Below are positions 8,261 to 16,866 of a stretch of DNA of 64,000 nt, piece after piece (within the stretch, counting starts at the first letter, position 1; every line of letters begins with the position of its first letter). The notes beneath the pieces are model-generated. The model made no database searches, was not told the origin of the DNA, and worked only from the letters and a program-made list of their open reading frames with translations. The stretch comes from Turicibacter faecis (lineage in GTDB: Bacteria > Bacillota_I > Bacilli_A > MOL361 > Turicibacteraceae), in assembly GCF_037076425.1 (NCBI RefSeq), contig NZ_AP028127.1, forward strand, positions 1,673,501 to 1,737,500, given 5' to 3'. A program made the translations under genes and the position numbers.

Positions 8261-10897
8261 TTATTTTTGAAGTTGTAATAAACGAGCTTCAACTGTTGCG
8301 TATTTTTCCTTATAATCTGAGAGTTTATGACGTTCTTCCTCTACTAAATGGGCAGGTGCTTTCGCCACAAATTTCTCATTTGCCAACTTTGATTCTCCGC
8401 GTTTAACCTCTGCAGCTAATTTCTTTAATTCAGCATTTAAACGCTCAATCTCCGCACTAACATCGATTAATCCATCAGTTGGTAAGAAAATATCCGCTCC
8501 CGTTACAACGGCAGTCATTGTTTCCTCATCTACCGTTAATCCCTTTTCGATAACTAATTCGCTTGGATTACAGAAACGTTGTAAATAGGCTTGGTTTGTC
8601 GTTAAATTTTCTAATGCCTCTTCTGACTTCGCGTTAATGAAAATACGAATTTGTTTACTCATCGGCGCTTCAACTTCCGCACGAATGTTACGAACACTTC
8701 GGATAATATCCATTAATAAAGTAAAATCAGTCATGGCTTTTGAATGATTATATTCCTCTTTAACAACTGGCCATGAAGCAACTGCACAAGCTGTATTTTC
8801 GCGAGTAATCATTTGGTAAATTTCTTCTGTCACAAATGGCATAAATGGATGTAATAATTTAACAATTGATTCTAATACGTACGTTAATACCATACGCGTT
8901 GAATGTTTGGCTTGTTCATCATCACCTTGTAATGGTAACTTAGCCATTTCAATATACCAGTTACAGAAATCTTCCCAGATAAAGTTATAAAGATGACGTC
9001 CAACTTCTCCAAACTCAAACTTATCCGCATTATAATTAATTGCTTCAATCGTTTCATTTAAACGTCCTAAAATAAATTGATCAGCAACGTTTAATGTAGC
9101 TTGAGATAAATCAACATCCTCGCACGTCATTCCATCTAAGTTCATAATAACGAATCGAGAAGCGTTCCAAATCTTATTAATAAAGTTCCATGTAGACTCT
9201 ACTTTTTCTTCGATATAACGTAAATCTTGGCCTGGAGCCGAGTTTGTCGTTAAGAAATAGCGTAAACTATCCGCTCCATATTTTTCGATAACATCCATTG
9301 GGTCAACCCCGTTACCCAATGATTTACTCATCTTACGTCCTTCAGCATCACGAACTAATCCGTGAATAAGAACATTCTTAAATGGACGCTGGTCAGTGAA
9401 CTCCAAACTTTGGAAAATCATACGTGATACCCAGAAGAAAATAATATCATACCCTGTAACAAGCGTATCCGTTGGGAAATAGGCTTTAAAGTCTTCTGAA
9501 GAAACATCTGGCCACCCAAGTGTTGTAAACGGCCATAATGCTGATGAGAACCATGTATCTAAAACATCTTCGTCTTGTGTCCATTGACTTGAATCAGCAG
9601 GTGCTTCCTCACCTACATACATTTCTCCCGTCTCTTTATGATACCAAGCCGGAATTTGATGTCCCCACCATAATTGACGTGAAATACACCAGTCATGAAT
9701 ATTCTCCATCCAACGTAAGAATGTATTTTCAAAGCGGTCCGGAACAAAGTTAACTTTATCGCTCGTTGACTGATTAGCAACTGAACGAGCAGCTAATTCT
9801 TCCATCTTAACAAACCATTGCGTTGATAAATACGGTTCAACAATTGCATTTGTACGCTCTGAGTGTCCAACCGAATGCACATGTTTTTCAATCTTAACGA
9901 CTAATCCCGCTTCTTCTAAATCTTTTACTAACTGACGGCGTGCTTCAAAACGGTCCATTCCGCTATATTTACCAGCAAGCTCATTCATTGTTCCATCTAG
10001 ATTCATACAAATTGGGCGTGCAAGATCATGACGATTTCCAACTTCAAAGTCGTTTGGATCATGTGCCGGAGTAATTTTAACAGCTCCCGTTCCGAAATCC
10101 ATCTCAACGTACTCATCAGCAATAACCGGAATCGGCTTGTTATTCCCCGGAATTAATACGTTTTTACCTAGTAAGTGCTTATAACGCTCATCTTCTGGAT
10201 GAACAGCTACCGCAACATCCCCAAACATCGTTTCTGGACGAGTGGTTGCTACTTCTAAGAAATCAGTTGTTCCTTCAATCATATATTTAAAGTGATAGAA
10301 AGCTCCTTCGATTTCTTTATGGATAACTTCAATATCTGATAAAGCGGTACGTGCTGCTGGGTCCCAGTTAATAATACGCTCACCACGATAAATTAACCCT
10401 TTTTCATATAATTGAACAAAGACTTTACGAACAGCCTTTGATAAACCTTCATCTAAGGTGAAACGCTCACGTGAATAATCTAAAGATAGCCCCATTTTTT
10501 CCCACTGTTGGCGAATAAATCCGGCATACTCTTCTTTCCACTCCCATGCTTTCTCCAAAAATGCTTCACGACCAATGTCATAACGTGAAACACCTTGCTC
10601 CTTTAAACGCGCATCTACTTTCGCTTGAGTCGCGATTCCAGCATGGTCCATTCCTGGTAACCATAACGCATCGTATCCTTGCATACGTTTCATACGGATA
10701 ATAATATCTTGTAATGAAGTATCCCAAGCATGCCCTAAATGTAATTTTCCTGTTACATTAGGTGGTGGGATTACAATCGTATACTTAGGTTTATTCGATT
10801 GAGGTTGAGCTTTAAAGCAATCTTGCTCATACCAAAATGCATACTTACCATTTTCTACTTCTAAATGATTATACTTAGGTGCCAAGTTTTTTGACAT
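8261..10897 (-). CDS. valS: Valyl-tRNA synthetase
   Basis: Class I aminoacyl-tRNA synthetase charging tRNA-Val. The HIGH-type signature [14 protein letters not shown] (about 45-58) and KMSKS in [11 protein letters not shown] (about 520) are intact. The editing domain, the anticodon-binding domain and the C-terminal coiled coil (from about 810) are present; 878 residues is full length. AAGGAGG precedes the ATG at 10897. The nearest T-box leader lies 1.8 kb upstream on the same strand rather than directly before the gene. A TATAAT just upstream of the ribosome site is too close to make a useful leader. Confidence 0.98.
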   Translation of the reverse strand: MSKNLAPKYNHLEVENGKYAFWYEQDCFKAQPQSNKPKYTIVIPPPNVTGKLHLGHAWDTSLQDIIIRMKRMQGYDALWLPGMDHAGIATQAKVDARLKEQGVSRYDIGREAFLEKAWEWKEEYAGFIRQQWEKMGLSLDYSRERFTLDEGLSKAVRKVFVQLYEKGLIYRGERIINWDPAARTALSDIEVIHKEIEGAFYHFKYMIEGTTDFLEVATTRPETMFGDVAVAVHPEDERYKHLLGKNVLIPGNNKPIPVIADEYVEMDFGTGAVKITPAHDPNDFEVGNRHDLARPICMNLDGTMNELAGKYSGMDRFEARRQLVKDLEEAGLVVKIEKHVHSVGHSERTNAIVEPYLSTQWFVKMEELAARSVANQSTSDKVNFVPDRFENTFLRWMENIHDWCISRQLWWGHQIPAWYHKETGEMYVGEEAPADSSQWTQDEDVLDTWFSSALWPFTTLGWPDVSSEDFKAYFPTDTLVTGYDIIFFWVSRMIFQSLEFTDQRPFKNVLIHGLVRDAEGRKMSKSLGNGVDPMDVIEKYGADSLRYFLTTNSAPGQDLRYIEEKVESTWNFINKIWNASRFVIMNLDGMTCEDVDLSQATLNVADQFILGRLNETIEAINYNADKFEFGEVGRHLYNFIWEDFCNWYIEMAKLPLQGDDEQAKHSTRMVLTYVLESIVKLLHPFMPFVTEEIYQMITRENTACAVASWPVVKEEYNHSKAMTDFTLLMDIIRSVRNIRAEVEAPMSKQIRIFINAKSEEALENLTTNQAYLQRFCNPSELVIEKGLTVDEETMTAVVTGADIFLPTDGLIDVSAEIERLNAELKKLAAEVKRGESKLANEKFVAKAPAHLVEEERHKLSDYKEKYATVEARLLQLQK

Positions 10898-11128
10898 TTT
10901 TGGTCCTCCTTATTATAGTGTGACTAGCGTTTTATTTGAAACAACAGGCCTATATAAACAAAGTAGGCTATCCCCACTTCCTCAAGATTCCTCGGCCATC
11001 GTCACCCTATCTAAAAAACAATAAAAAATACTCTTTAACTAAACCTCAGCACTAAACAATGACGATTGGAATAATCACCTTGTTCAATAAAACAAGGAGA
11101 ATGGATGGATTTCTTTTTGATTAGGTTG

Positions 11129-11166
11129 GAATAATCTGAATTTACACATGGTGAGTGTGCTTATTC
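11129..11166 (-). other. Hairpin with UCACCAU loop
   Basis: Outer arms GAATAA / TTATTC and inner arms ACAC / GTGT surround ATGGTGA on the plus strand, which reads TCACCAT on the minus strand. A second hairpin 45 bp away has a nearly identical loop with other stem bases. Confidence 0.5.
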
Positions 11167-11210
11167 TATCAAATGAATGAATTAGATTCCTAATCAAATG
11201 GGAATAACCC

Positions 11211-11238
11211 GTTATGACGCGTGGTGAACGCGCATGAC
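11211..11238 (-). other. Hairpin with UUCACCA loop
   Basis: Arms GTTATG-A-CGCG and CGCG-CATGAC form ten pairs with one bulged base around a TGGTGAA loop (TTCACCA on the minus strand). The single non-Watson-Crick pair in the outer arm is a T/G opposition on the plus strand, A/C on the minus strand, so this hairpin does not favour the minus strand. Confidence 0.5.
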
Positions 11239-11477
11239 GAATCAAAAAATGGATGATGTCTCATTGTTAAATGCTTGCTTTTAATTAAAAATATTTTTCA
11301 TATTTTTTGAAATCAATGAAAATGGACGTAAGATTCTTAAATCTCATGAAAATAAGCCTTTTTGTCTATCTCGTGTTTCTTTCTTGATAGGAATACGCTA
11401 GTATCCGTTCAAGAGTTAATCGGTCCTTTAAAAAACAATCATTAAAACCACTATGACGATTACCTAAATGATTTAAA

Positions 11478-11546
11478 AATATTTCGTCCCTCTTAAATTA
11501 ATGATTCATTCCACCTGGATTTTGGACTTATCAATTAAAAAATATT
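11478..11546 (-). repeat. Conserved-tip hairpin 1
   Basis: Core 11510-11525. Inner arms 11498-11505 and 11530-11538 (8 pairs, one bulge); outer arms AATATTT (11478-11484) and AAATATT (11540-11546). The first base before the core is T instead of A. Confidence 0.6.
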
Positions 11547-11818
11547 CACCTTCACATAAAGGTCAAAACTGATTCAAGCGATTATTCTTTTTAATACGTT
11601 TATTTCGATTAACTTTTTTCACTCACCTAATTATTTTTAAAAAGAGACCATCTGCCCACAAGATATTCGATTAAAGTTGGGACATAGAATTAATTAACTA
11701 GTCATTATAATCCATTTGATTCAAAAGGAACCGTTTGCTAGGGTTCATCCTGCCATTTTAAAGACATTTTCTCATCAAAATAACGATAATACTCATTTTA
11801 TAGACAAAAAAGATCTAT

Positions 11819-11860
11819 AGATTTTATTTGAACCACCTGGATTTTGGAAAAATAAAATCT
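11819..11860 (-). repeat. Conserved-tip hairpin 2
   Basis: Core 11832-11847. Perfect 11-pair arms AGATTTTATTT (11819-11829) and AAATAAAATCT (11850-11860), the clearest stem in the array. Confidence 0.7.
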
Positions 11861-11897
11861 TATTGAAGTAAATCTCTATCGTTTTTCTTCATTTAGC

Positions 11898-11973
11898 AGG
11901 GAAGAATTTACTACTTAAACGTTGATAAGTACCACCTGGATTTTGGACCTCTACATTTTGATAAATAAATCCT
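11898..11973 (-). repeat. Conserved-tip hairpin 3
   Basis: Core 11931-11946. Four pairs next to the core (one G-U on the minus strand), and outer arms ATTTA (11906-11910) / TAAAT (11962-11966) with AGG / CCT beyond. The weakest inner stem of the seven. Confidence 0.5.
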
Positions 11974-12015
11974 GACTCTTTTCTAAATGAACTATCATTC
12001 ATCATGAATGAATCA

Positions 12016-12046
12016 TTATAAAACCACCTGGATTTTGGATTTATAA
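12016..12046 (-). repeat. Conserved-tip hairpin 4
   Basis: Core 12023-12038. Perfect arms TTATAAA (12016-12022) and TTTATAA (12040-12046); a further TTCATC / GATGAA pair of arms lies outside. Confidence 0.65.
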
Positions 12047-12120
12047 ACATACGATGAAAAATTAACTTCCAAACTTCTTCGTTAAAAATATTTCTCTTAT
12101 CGATATGGATTTAAGGTTTA

Positions 12121-12163
12121 AAGTGAAGAAAACCACCTGGATTTTAGCTTTCATGTTACACTT
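12121..12163 (-). repeat. Conserved-tip hairpin 5 (variant core)
   Basis: Core 12132-12147 with one change (ATTTTAG for ATTTTGG) that keeps pairing as U-G on the minus strand. Inner GAAG / CTTTC and outer AAGTG / CACTT arms. Confidence 0.6.
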
Positions 12164-12231
12164 CATCACCCTAACACCTTTTCCTTTAATCCGTTCGATT
12201 ATGATGAACCAGACTTAAAATTCTTTAATAG

Positions 12232-12295
12232 GTTAAATAGGTTCGATTTTATAAATACCACCTGGATTTTGGACTTATACTAGCTCCTATTTAAC
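12232..12295 (-). repeat. Conserved-tip hairpin 6
   Basis: Core 12257-12272. Outer arms GTTAAATAGG (12232-12241) and CCTATTTAAC (12286-12295) are perfect; the inner seven pairs next to the core include one G-U on the minus strand. Confidence 0.7.
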
Positions 12296-12343
12296 ACGTC
12301 TTCATTTAATCCTCTTTTTAAGCAGTTTCTCCTTCAAAAAAAG

Positions 12344-12382
12344 TGAGAATATAAGCACCACCTGGATTTTGGCTCTCATATT
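12344..12382 (-). repeat. Conserved-tip hairpin 7
   Basis: Core 12357-12372. On the minus strand AGC / GCU plus one G-U pair adjoin the core and AAUAU / AUAUU arms lie beyond a two-base bulge; TGAGA / TCTCA is an alternative outer pairing. A run of seven T follows on the minus strand, so this copy might also terminate transcription. Confidence 0.55.
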
Positions 12383-12721
12383 TTATCTTTGTAACTCGTA
12401 TTTAAAAGGTCTCTCACTGAATGTCAGACTCCTTTATTTATCAGCGCCTTTTTTAAATAAAAGGAAAACGATTGCTCTTTTAAATAATTGGAATCATCAC
12501 TCTTCGTTTTAAAGAAAGTTTTTTATTTTGTTAAAATCTTAATCGTCATAAGTCATCAATAAATTCTTTAGTACTCTTTCAAAAACCAACCTTAGAACCT
12601 TACTCCGTGATTTTTAGAAGAACATGGTGGGAGAATCTATCCTTTTCCTTATTTATGATGAATTAAGCTTTATACCGATATCGTAGCAATTCAAGGACGT
12701 TATCTGTTATTATCAAGCCGC

Positions 12722-12976
12722 AAAAAAAAGCACTCCGCCCTATAACTAAGGACGAAATGCTACTATTCCGCGGTACCACCTTGTTTGCAGGTTCAAAAAC
12801 CTACCTCTCTAAACTTTAACGCAGTAAACGAAATTTCCTACTTTTATTTCAGAAACTCAACTCACAGGCTACTTCAAAGTGATCACATAAGGTTCTTTCA
12901 GCTATGAAACCTCTCTCTAGAATGTGAAGGAAACTTTTACTCCTCCTGATCATCGTTTTTTATATCACATTATATA
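12722..12976 (-). ncRNA. T-box leader, valine type
   Basis: On the minus strand the conserved T-box GGTGGTACCGCGG (12768-12780) is followed by a terminator with arms at 12750-12761 and 12729-12740 and a T tract. Upstream lies a stem I region with AGAGAG and a candidate specifier GTA (valine) in GAAGTAGCC; the specifier call is tentative. T-boxes sense uncharged tRNA and let transcription continue when charging falls. Its orientation points to valS, 1.8 kb downstream. Confidence 0.85.
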
Positions 12977-12983
12977 CACTGAT

Positions 12984-13012
12984 ATTCTACTATAATCCGC
13001 CTCCTTATTCAA
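12984..13012 (-). promoter_or_regulatory. Promoter of the valine T-box transcript
   Basis: On the minus strand TTGAAT (13007-13012) and TAGAAT (12984-12989) with a 17-bp spacer, placed to start the T-box RNA. Confidence 0.55.
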
Positions 13013-13126
13013 GAGTTAGTCAAAAATTTTATAACCTTCTACACGAAAAATATTTATTTTCTTTTGTGAAAACGAATTGATACTCCGTTTCCTGTCCGCA
13101 TAGACTATAGCATAGGGGGTGAAAAT

Positions 13127-13303
13127 ATGGGACGCTATCAGCGGGGTGGAGGGTTTAGAGCTTATTTGCAATCCCTTCGCTCAATTATTTCTGTTTTATT
13201 TTTCTATCAACTTTATTTAATCATTTTTTCATTTTCCCAATTTGATTTTGTAATGCTCATGATTCTTGGAGGATTACTCGGACTTTTGTGGTGGATTTGC
13301 TAA
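13127..13303 (+). CDS. 58-residue small membrane protein
   Basis: I do not recognise this protein. ATG at 13127 is preceded by AGGGGGTGAAAAT, a strong ribosome site. The N-terminus is Arg/Gly-rich (RYQRGGGFRAY); two hydrophobic segments follow (about 19-33 and 41-57), ending in LLGLLWWIC. A strong terminator follows. It diverges from the T-box promoter. A CATAGACTA sequence at 13099-13107 resembles the -10 box of late sporulation sigma factors, but it is very close to the gene. Confidence 0.65.
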   Translation: MGRYQRGGGFRAYLQSLRSIISVLFFYQLYLIIFSFSQFDFVMLMILGGLLGLLWWIC

Positions 13304-13352
13304 TTCAGCCTAACATAAAAGTAGGCCATGACTCCAGGTCTGTAGCCTTTTT

Positions 13353-13392
13353 AAAAAGCAATCGTTTCGCCTCATTGAACGATTGCTTTTTG
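13353..13392. terminator. Strong bidirectional terminator
   Basis: AAAAAGCAATCGTT and AACGATTGCTTTTT arms form a perfect stem, ending the 58-residue protein gene on the plus strand. Confidence 0.85.
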
Positions 13393-13622
13393 CGTTCTAA
13401 CTATCGTTTCACTAGAATCAATTGATTCGATAACGTTCTAATTCTCCCTTTCTCCTTCTATCCTTTAAGCAACAGCCCTTCAAACAATGGTAGCTAAACT
13501 GTCATCGCTAACTCCATTCGATTAATGACCGTTAAATAAGGATTCCTTATCACGACAATGGAACATTTAAACGATCAAATCCACTGTCATACGAATGAAA
13601 AGTCCCCTCCTTTTCATCCATA

Positions 13623-13666
13623 CAAAAAAAGTAATCGGAAGAACATTCAATTCCAATTACTTTTTT
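13623..13666. terminator. Terminator after ysxE
   Basis: Arms AGTAATCGGAA and TTCCAATTACT with A and T tracts on both sides, downstream of ysxE on the minus strand. Confidence 0.75.
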
Positions 13667-13801
13667 CATAGCTAATATACAAACAGAATAACCCTTTGCC
13701 TTTGATAAACTTTCCCTCACACGAATCATCAGCGGTTACTCAGCCGAAAATTTTTATAAAGCAACCACCTATCCCCATTTTTCATAACAGAGGAGATTCA
13801 T

Positions 13802-14779
13802 TTATGATGACTTCGTTCCGGTTGTTGAACTCGGCGGCGGTGCATTAAATTGGTCATACACCTGCAAAGCCATTAAGTGGGGGGCGATACACTCATTTAA
13901 TAACGCAATATTAATGAGCGAATGATCCTGTAAATTTTGATTTAATTCCTCTAGGTCAATACAAAGTGATCGAAAAAAGAAATAGTGTCGCAGCGCTTGA
14001 ACCTTCTCATTTTTTACGTAATCTAAAATAATGGAATGCAACCCTGGGACTTGATGATAATTTTCTAAAAACAAACACATGTCGACAGAGGAAATAGAAA
14101 ACATACTCTTTTCAAAGTTAATTAAATAGGACGACTTTTCAGTTACTAATAAATTAGCAACATTTACATCCCCATGAATTAAACTAATCGGCATTTTTTT
14201 ATCTTTCTTGATTAAATCATAAAATTTCTTTAACTCATCATGAGCATGATGCAACATCGTATACAACATGGGATAGACCATCATAAAATACCACTCAAAA
14301 GGAGAGCGATCCTGCCTCAACTCAAAAGCCTCCATATTTTTTTGCAACGCATCATAACTATCTTGTAACCTCTTATAATCTTTATTATAAATACGTTGCA
14401 GCTCATCATCACGCACATCGACTTCTAACGCTGTTTCAGCGTGTAGTTTCCCAAGTAATTCAATGTAATAGTGAATCTGTTGCTCAAGCGGAAGTGGGAT
14501 AGTCTGAACATAGTCCGTGAGGTAAAAAAAATGATCGCGCCAAGGGACGCAGTGCTTATTATCCCTTGTGCGATAAATAGGTAATATATTATGTGACAAC
14601 GATTTATACGCAAAAAGTTGCTTCATAATAAACTCATCATTCCCACTAGCGACTTTTAACAAATACTCGTGATTAGTCGCTCTAATTTTCATAGATTTTT
14701 GCGTAATCGGTGTTATCGATTCAATTACTAAATTATAATGGGCCTGAACAAATTCCTTTATCTCATCGTAATTTGCCAT
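13802..14779 (-). CDS. ysxE: YsxE-like spore coat protein (CotS/YutH kinase-fold family)
   Basis: The protein has the aminoglycoside phosphotransferase-like fold of the CotS family: an N-terminal lobe (about 25-95), and a catalytic-loop region SLIHGDVNVANLLV (about 200-213) followed by YLINFEKSMFS, where the usual metal-binding DFD/DxE is replaced by NFE. In Bacillus, ysxE follows spoVID and precedes valS, and its product is a spore coat or assembly protein. Here it overlaps spoVID by 17 bp, the same arrangement. The altered metal site suggests a structural rather than catalytic role, which is inference. Confidence 0.8.
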   Translation of the reverse strand: MANYDEIKEFVQAHYNLVIESITPITQKSMKIRATNHEYLLKVASGNDEFIMKQLFAYKSLSHNILPIYRTRDNKHCVPWRDHFFYLTDYVQTIPLPLEQQIHYYIELLGKLHAETALEVDVRDDELQRIYNKDYKRLQDSYDALQKNMEAFELRQDRSPFEWYFMMVYPMLYTMLHHAHDELKKFYDLIKKDKKMPISLIHGDVNVANLLVTEKSSYLINFEKSMFSISSVDMCLFLENYHQVPGLHSIILDYVKNEKVQALRHYFFFRSLCIDLEELNQNLQDHSLINIALLNECIAPHLMALQVYDQFNAPPPSSTTGTKSS

Positions 14780-16007
14780 AGTTAATCATCACACGATCTC
14801 CACAGCGTAATGGTGTAGCCAACTCATCCTTATTATAAATTTCTTTTTCTGACACCCCATACTTTGTGCAAATATTTGTGATCGTTGTTTCCTCTTCTTG
14901 AACAAAAATGATTTTTAAAATGCTTTCCCCATCTGAAAATTGATTAGCAATTGAATCTTCATTTGAAACAACTGAAACTGACGTATTAGGGGCTAATTCT
15001 TCCATCTTTTCTGCCACTTCAAGCAACTCTGCTTCTTCTACTGGTTGTGTTGCTTCTACAACTGTTTCCACAACGTCTTCTACTGAATCATTTGTAATTG
15101 GATGTTCCCCTTCTAATGAGTATAACATATCAAAAATTTCTGATTTCTGTTGAGGTTTCACTGTGACTTCTGCAGCGTTCTCTTTCTTGATTGGAAATGG
15201 TAACACTTCATCTGTCTCTTCAACCTCTACCTCTTGGTGAACCACTGGAATTTCTGGAACAGCCTTATGATGCTCTTTTTCTACCTTAACTTCTTCCCCG
15301 ACCACTGGTTCTACAACCGTTACTTCAGTCTCTTTCGTTGGTTCTACTACATTTTCCACGGTTGAATCAGAAACAGTAGCTGTTTGCTTCTCAATCACTT
15401 TTTTAATCTTATCAGTTAAAGCTTCTTTACGCTCTTCAGCTAACATTGGATCAATAGCCTCGTGCATCGGTTGATGATCGAATACAACCTCGTCAAAATC
15501 GATATAATCCGAATCATCTTCTACTACTTCGATTTCGTTCACTTCCTCAACTGCAGGTTCTACTTCCACAACTTCACAAACCTCAGACTTAGCAACTTCG
15601 GCACCTTTATTAAACATCACAGGGGCCTGTGTTTGAGAGTCCTCTTCATGGTGATCCTCATCTACTAATTTCACCACATCACCTAAGTCATATCCTTCTA
15701 ATGTTAAATTTAAAGATAAGGCTAAACTATTATCACCTTTTACATCATAATCAAAATTCGTAATATCGGCATTAATATCCCCTTTTTTACCGCTATTAGG
15801 TAAAGTAATATCAAGTGGAATATGCTCAGTAAATGTTTTTTGTGTTCCCTCTGTTGTTAAGTACTCTCCATCAATCGATACATCGCCGCGTAAAGATAAA
15901 TAATCTCCTTCATCGTGCGCCTTTGTGCTTGGCACAATATTAAGCGATACGATATCTGCTATGTTGTTGATCGGTAATGTACAATCCCAATTAAATGAAT
16001 AACTCAT
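14763..16007 (-). CDS. spoVID: SpoVID-like spore coat morphogenetic protein
   Basis: SpoVID encases the forespore with coat layers in the mother cell. The N-terminal 100 or so residues (SYSFNWDCTLPINNIADIVSLN..., beta-rich) match the SpoVID N-domain, the middle third is a long Glu/Val-rich low-complexity region, and the C-terminus is a LysM domain (about 365-412; TNICTKYGVSEKEIYN). AGGAGG precedes ATG 16007. At 414 residues it is shorter than the Bacillus protein. Its overlap with ysxE supports the assignment. Confidence 0.88.
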   Translation of the reverse strand: MSYSFNWDCTLPINNIADIVSLNIVPSTKAHDEGDYLSLRGDVSIDGEYLTTEGTQKTFTEHIPLDITLPNSGKKGDINADITNFDYDVKGDNSLALSLNLTLEGYDLGDVVKLVDEDHHEEDSQTQAPVMFNKGAEVAKSEVCEVVEVEPAVEEVNEIEVVEDDSDYIDFDEVVFDHQPMHEAIDPMLAEERKEALTDKIKKVIEKQTATVSDSTVENVVEPTKETEVTVVEPVVGEEVKVEKEHHKAVPEIPVVHQEVEVEETDEVLPFPIKKENAAEVTVKPQQKSEIFDMLYSLEGEHPITNDSVEDVVETVVEATQPVEEAELLEVAEKMEELAPNTSVSVVSNEDSIANQFSDGESILKIIFVQEEETTITNICTKYGVSEKEIYNKDELATPLRCGDRVMINYGKLR

Positions 16008-16185
16008 GTTAGACCCTCCTAATTTGATATTTCAATTCATTATATTCTTCAAATTCTAAAATATGTGAAATCGAGATCAAAAATGATTCAACATTTCAAT
16101 TGAAAAACTTCCAAATTAATACGGATAAACATGAGCTCTCGTTTAAAACACCCCACATATCTATCTAACTAACCCATTTAAATCA

Positions 16186-16213
16186 TAAAAAAAAGCATCC
16201 CTAAAGGATGCTT
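16186..16213 (-). terminator. Terminator of infC-rpmI-rplT
   Basis: AAGCATCC / GGATGCTT hairpin followed by eight T on the minus strand. Confidence 0.8.
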
Positions 16214-16241
16214 ATTCTCTTAAAAAATATGAAACAATAAA

Positions 16242-16601
16242 TTATTTATTCATTGCTTCTTTAGCTGTATTAGCTAAAGTTGCGAATGCAGCAGCATCAG
16301 AAACAGCTAAGTCTGCTAACATTTTACGGTTAACTTCGATTCCAGCTAATTTTAATCCGTGCATTAATTTGCTGTATGATAATCCGTTCATACGAGCAGC
16401 CGCATTGATACGAGTGATCCATAATTTACGGAAATCACGTTTTTTCTGACGACGGTCACGGTAAGCGTATTGTAATGATTTCATTACTTGCTCATTTGCT
16501 GTTTTGTATAATGTATGTTTAGATCCGAAATAACCTTTTGCTAATTTTAAAACGCGTTTACGACGTTTGCGTGATACAACTCCACCTTTTACACGTGGCA
16601 T
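16242..16601 (-). CDS. rplT: 50S ribosomal protein L20
   Basis: L20 binds 23S rRNA early in 50S assembly and represses its own operon. The whole 119-residue protein is conserved ([19 protein letters not shown]..., [18 protein letters not shown]). It is the last gene of infC-rpmI-rplT, 43 bp after rpmI. Confidence 0.98.
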   Translation of the reverse strand: MPRVKGGVVSRKRRKRVLKLAKGYFGSKHTLYKTANEQVMKSLQYAYRDRRQKKRDFRKLWITRINAAARMNGLSYSKLMHGLKLAGIEVNRKMLADLAVSDAAAFATLANTAKEAMNK

Positions 16602-16644
16602 AATGAGTTCCTCCTTTGTTGTTACGAAAAATGTTTAGTGATTA

Positions 16645-16842
16645 TTATAAGCTATATAACATATCTTTAATACGTTTGTAATCGCTATTAGATACAACAG
16701 CTGATTTAGCTAAGTGTTTCTTTTGTTTTGTTGTTTTGTTATGAGCTAAATGGCTTGTATAAGCGTGAGAACGTTTTAATTTTCCTGATCCTGTACGTTT
16801 AAAGCGTTTAGCAGCTCCACGATGAGATTTCATTTTTGGCAT
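16645..16842 (-). CDS. rpmI: 50S ribosomal protein L35
   Basis: Complete 65-residue L35 ([20 protein letters not shown]) lying 24 bp after infC, with AGGAGG before its ATG. Part of the large ribosomal subunit. Confidence 0.97.
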   Translation of the reverse strand: MPKMKSHRGAAKRFKRTGSGKLKRSHAYTSHLAHNKTTKQKKHLAKSAVVSNSDYKRIKDMLYSL

Positions 16843-16866
16843 GGTAGAGTTCCTCCTTTATCTTTT

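Larger units (their letters stand above)
11478..12382 (-). repeat. Array of seven conserved-tip hairpins (CCAAAATCCAGGTGGT)
   Basis: Cores on the plus strand (ACCACCTGGATTTTGG) begin at 11510, 11832, 11931, 12023, 12132, 12257 and 12357; after the first, spacing is 92-125 bp. The sequences between cores are unrelated, except that each core is flanked by its own inverted repeat. Read as minus-strand RNA, CCA at the core's start can pair with UGG near its end, leaving the loop AAAUCCAGG. The fifth core has CUA instead of CCA, which still pairs with UGG through a U-G pair. Further G-U pairs occur in three flanking stems. On the plus strand these would be A-C mismatches, so the element appears to be an RNA in the valS direction. 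No matching family is known to me. Confidence 0.8.
10898..12721 (-). other. 1.8-kb gene-free interval between valine T-box and valS
   Basis: No frame longer than about 60 codons exists on either strand and none has a ribosome binding site. The interval is rich in inverted repeats: seven hairpins sharing one 16-base tip sequence (11478-12382), two hairpins with a TGGTGA-type loop (plus-strand reading, 11129-11238), a GAACC/GGGTTC hairpin near 11730, and a GCCTA/TAGGC hairpin about 50 bp before valS. If the T-box transcript reads through its terminator, all of this would be its leader. The stretch 12383-12721 shows nothing recognisable. Confidence 0.75.
13304..13801. other. Intergenic stretch holding two terminators
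   Basis: No gene is supported. It contains the two terminators listed separately and otherwise AT-rich sequence. Confidence 0.5.

Noticed and set aside
10905-10935. Promoter directly before valS (TATAAT near 10912)
   Set aside because: It is one base from AAGGAGG, so the transcript would start inside or after the ribosome binding site.
11510-12372. Array cores as ribosome binding sites for a set of tiny genes
   Set aside because: AGGTGG could serve as such a site, but the frames that follow each copy are short, stop quickly and have no shared product.
11478-12382. CRISPR array
   Set aside because: The repeated unit is only 16 bp, spacing varies from 92 to 322 bp, the intervening sequences form stems around each core, and no cas genes are present.
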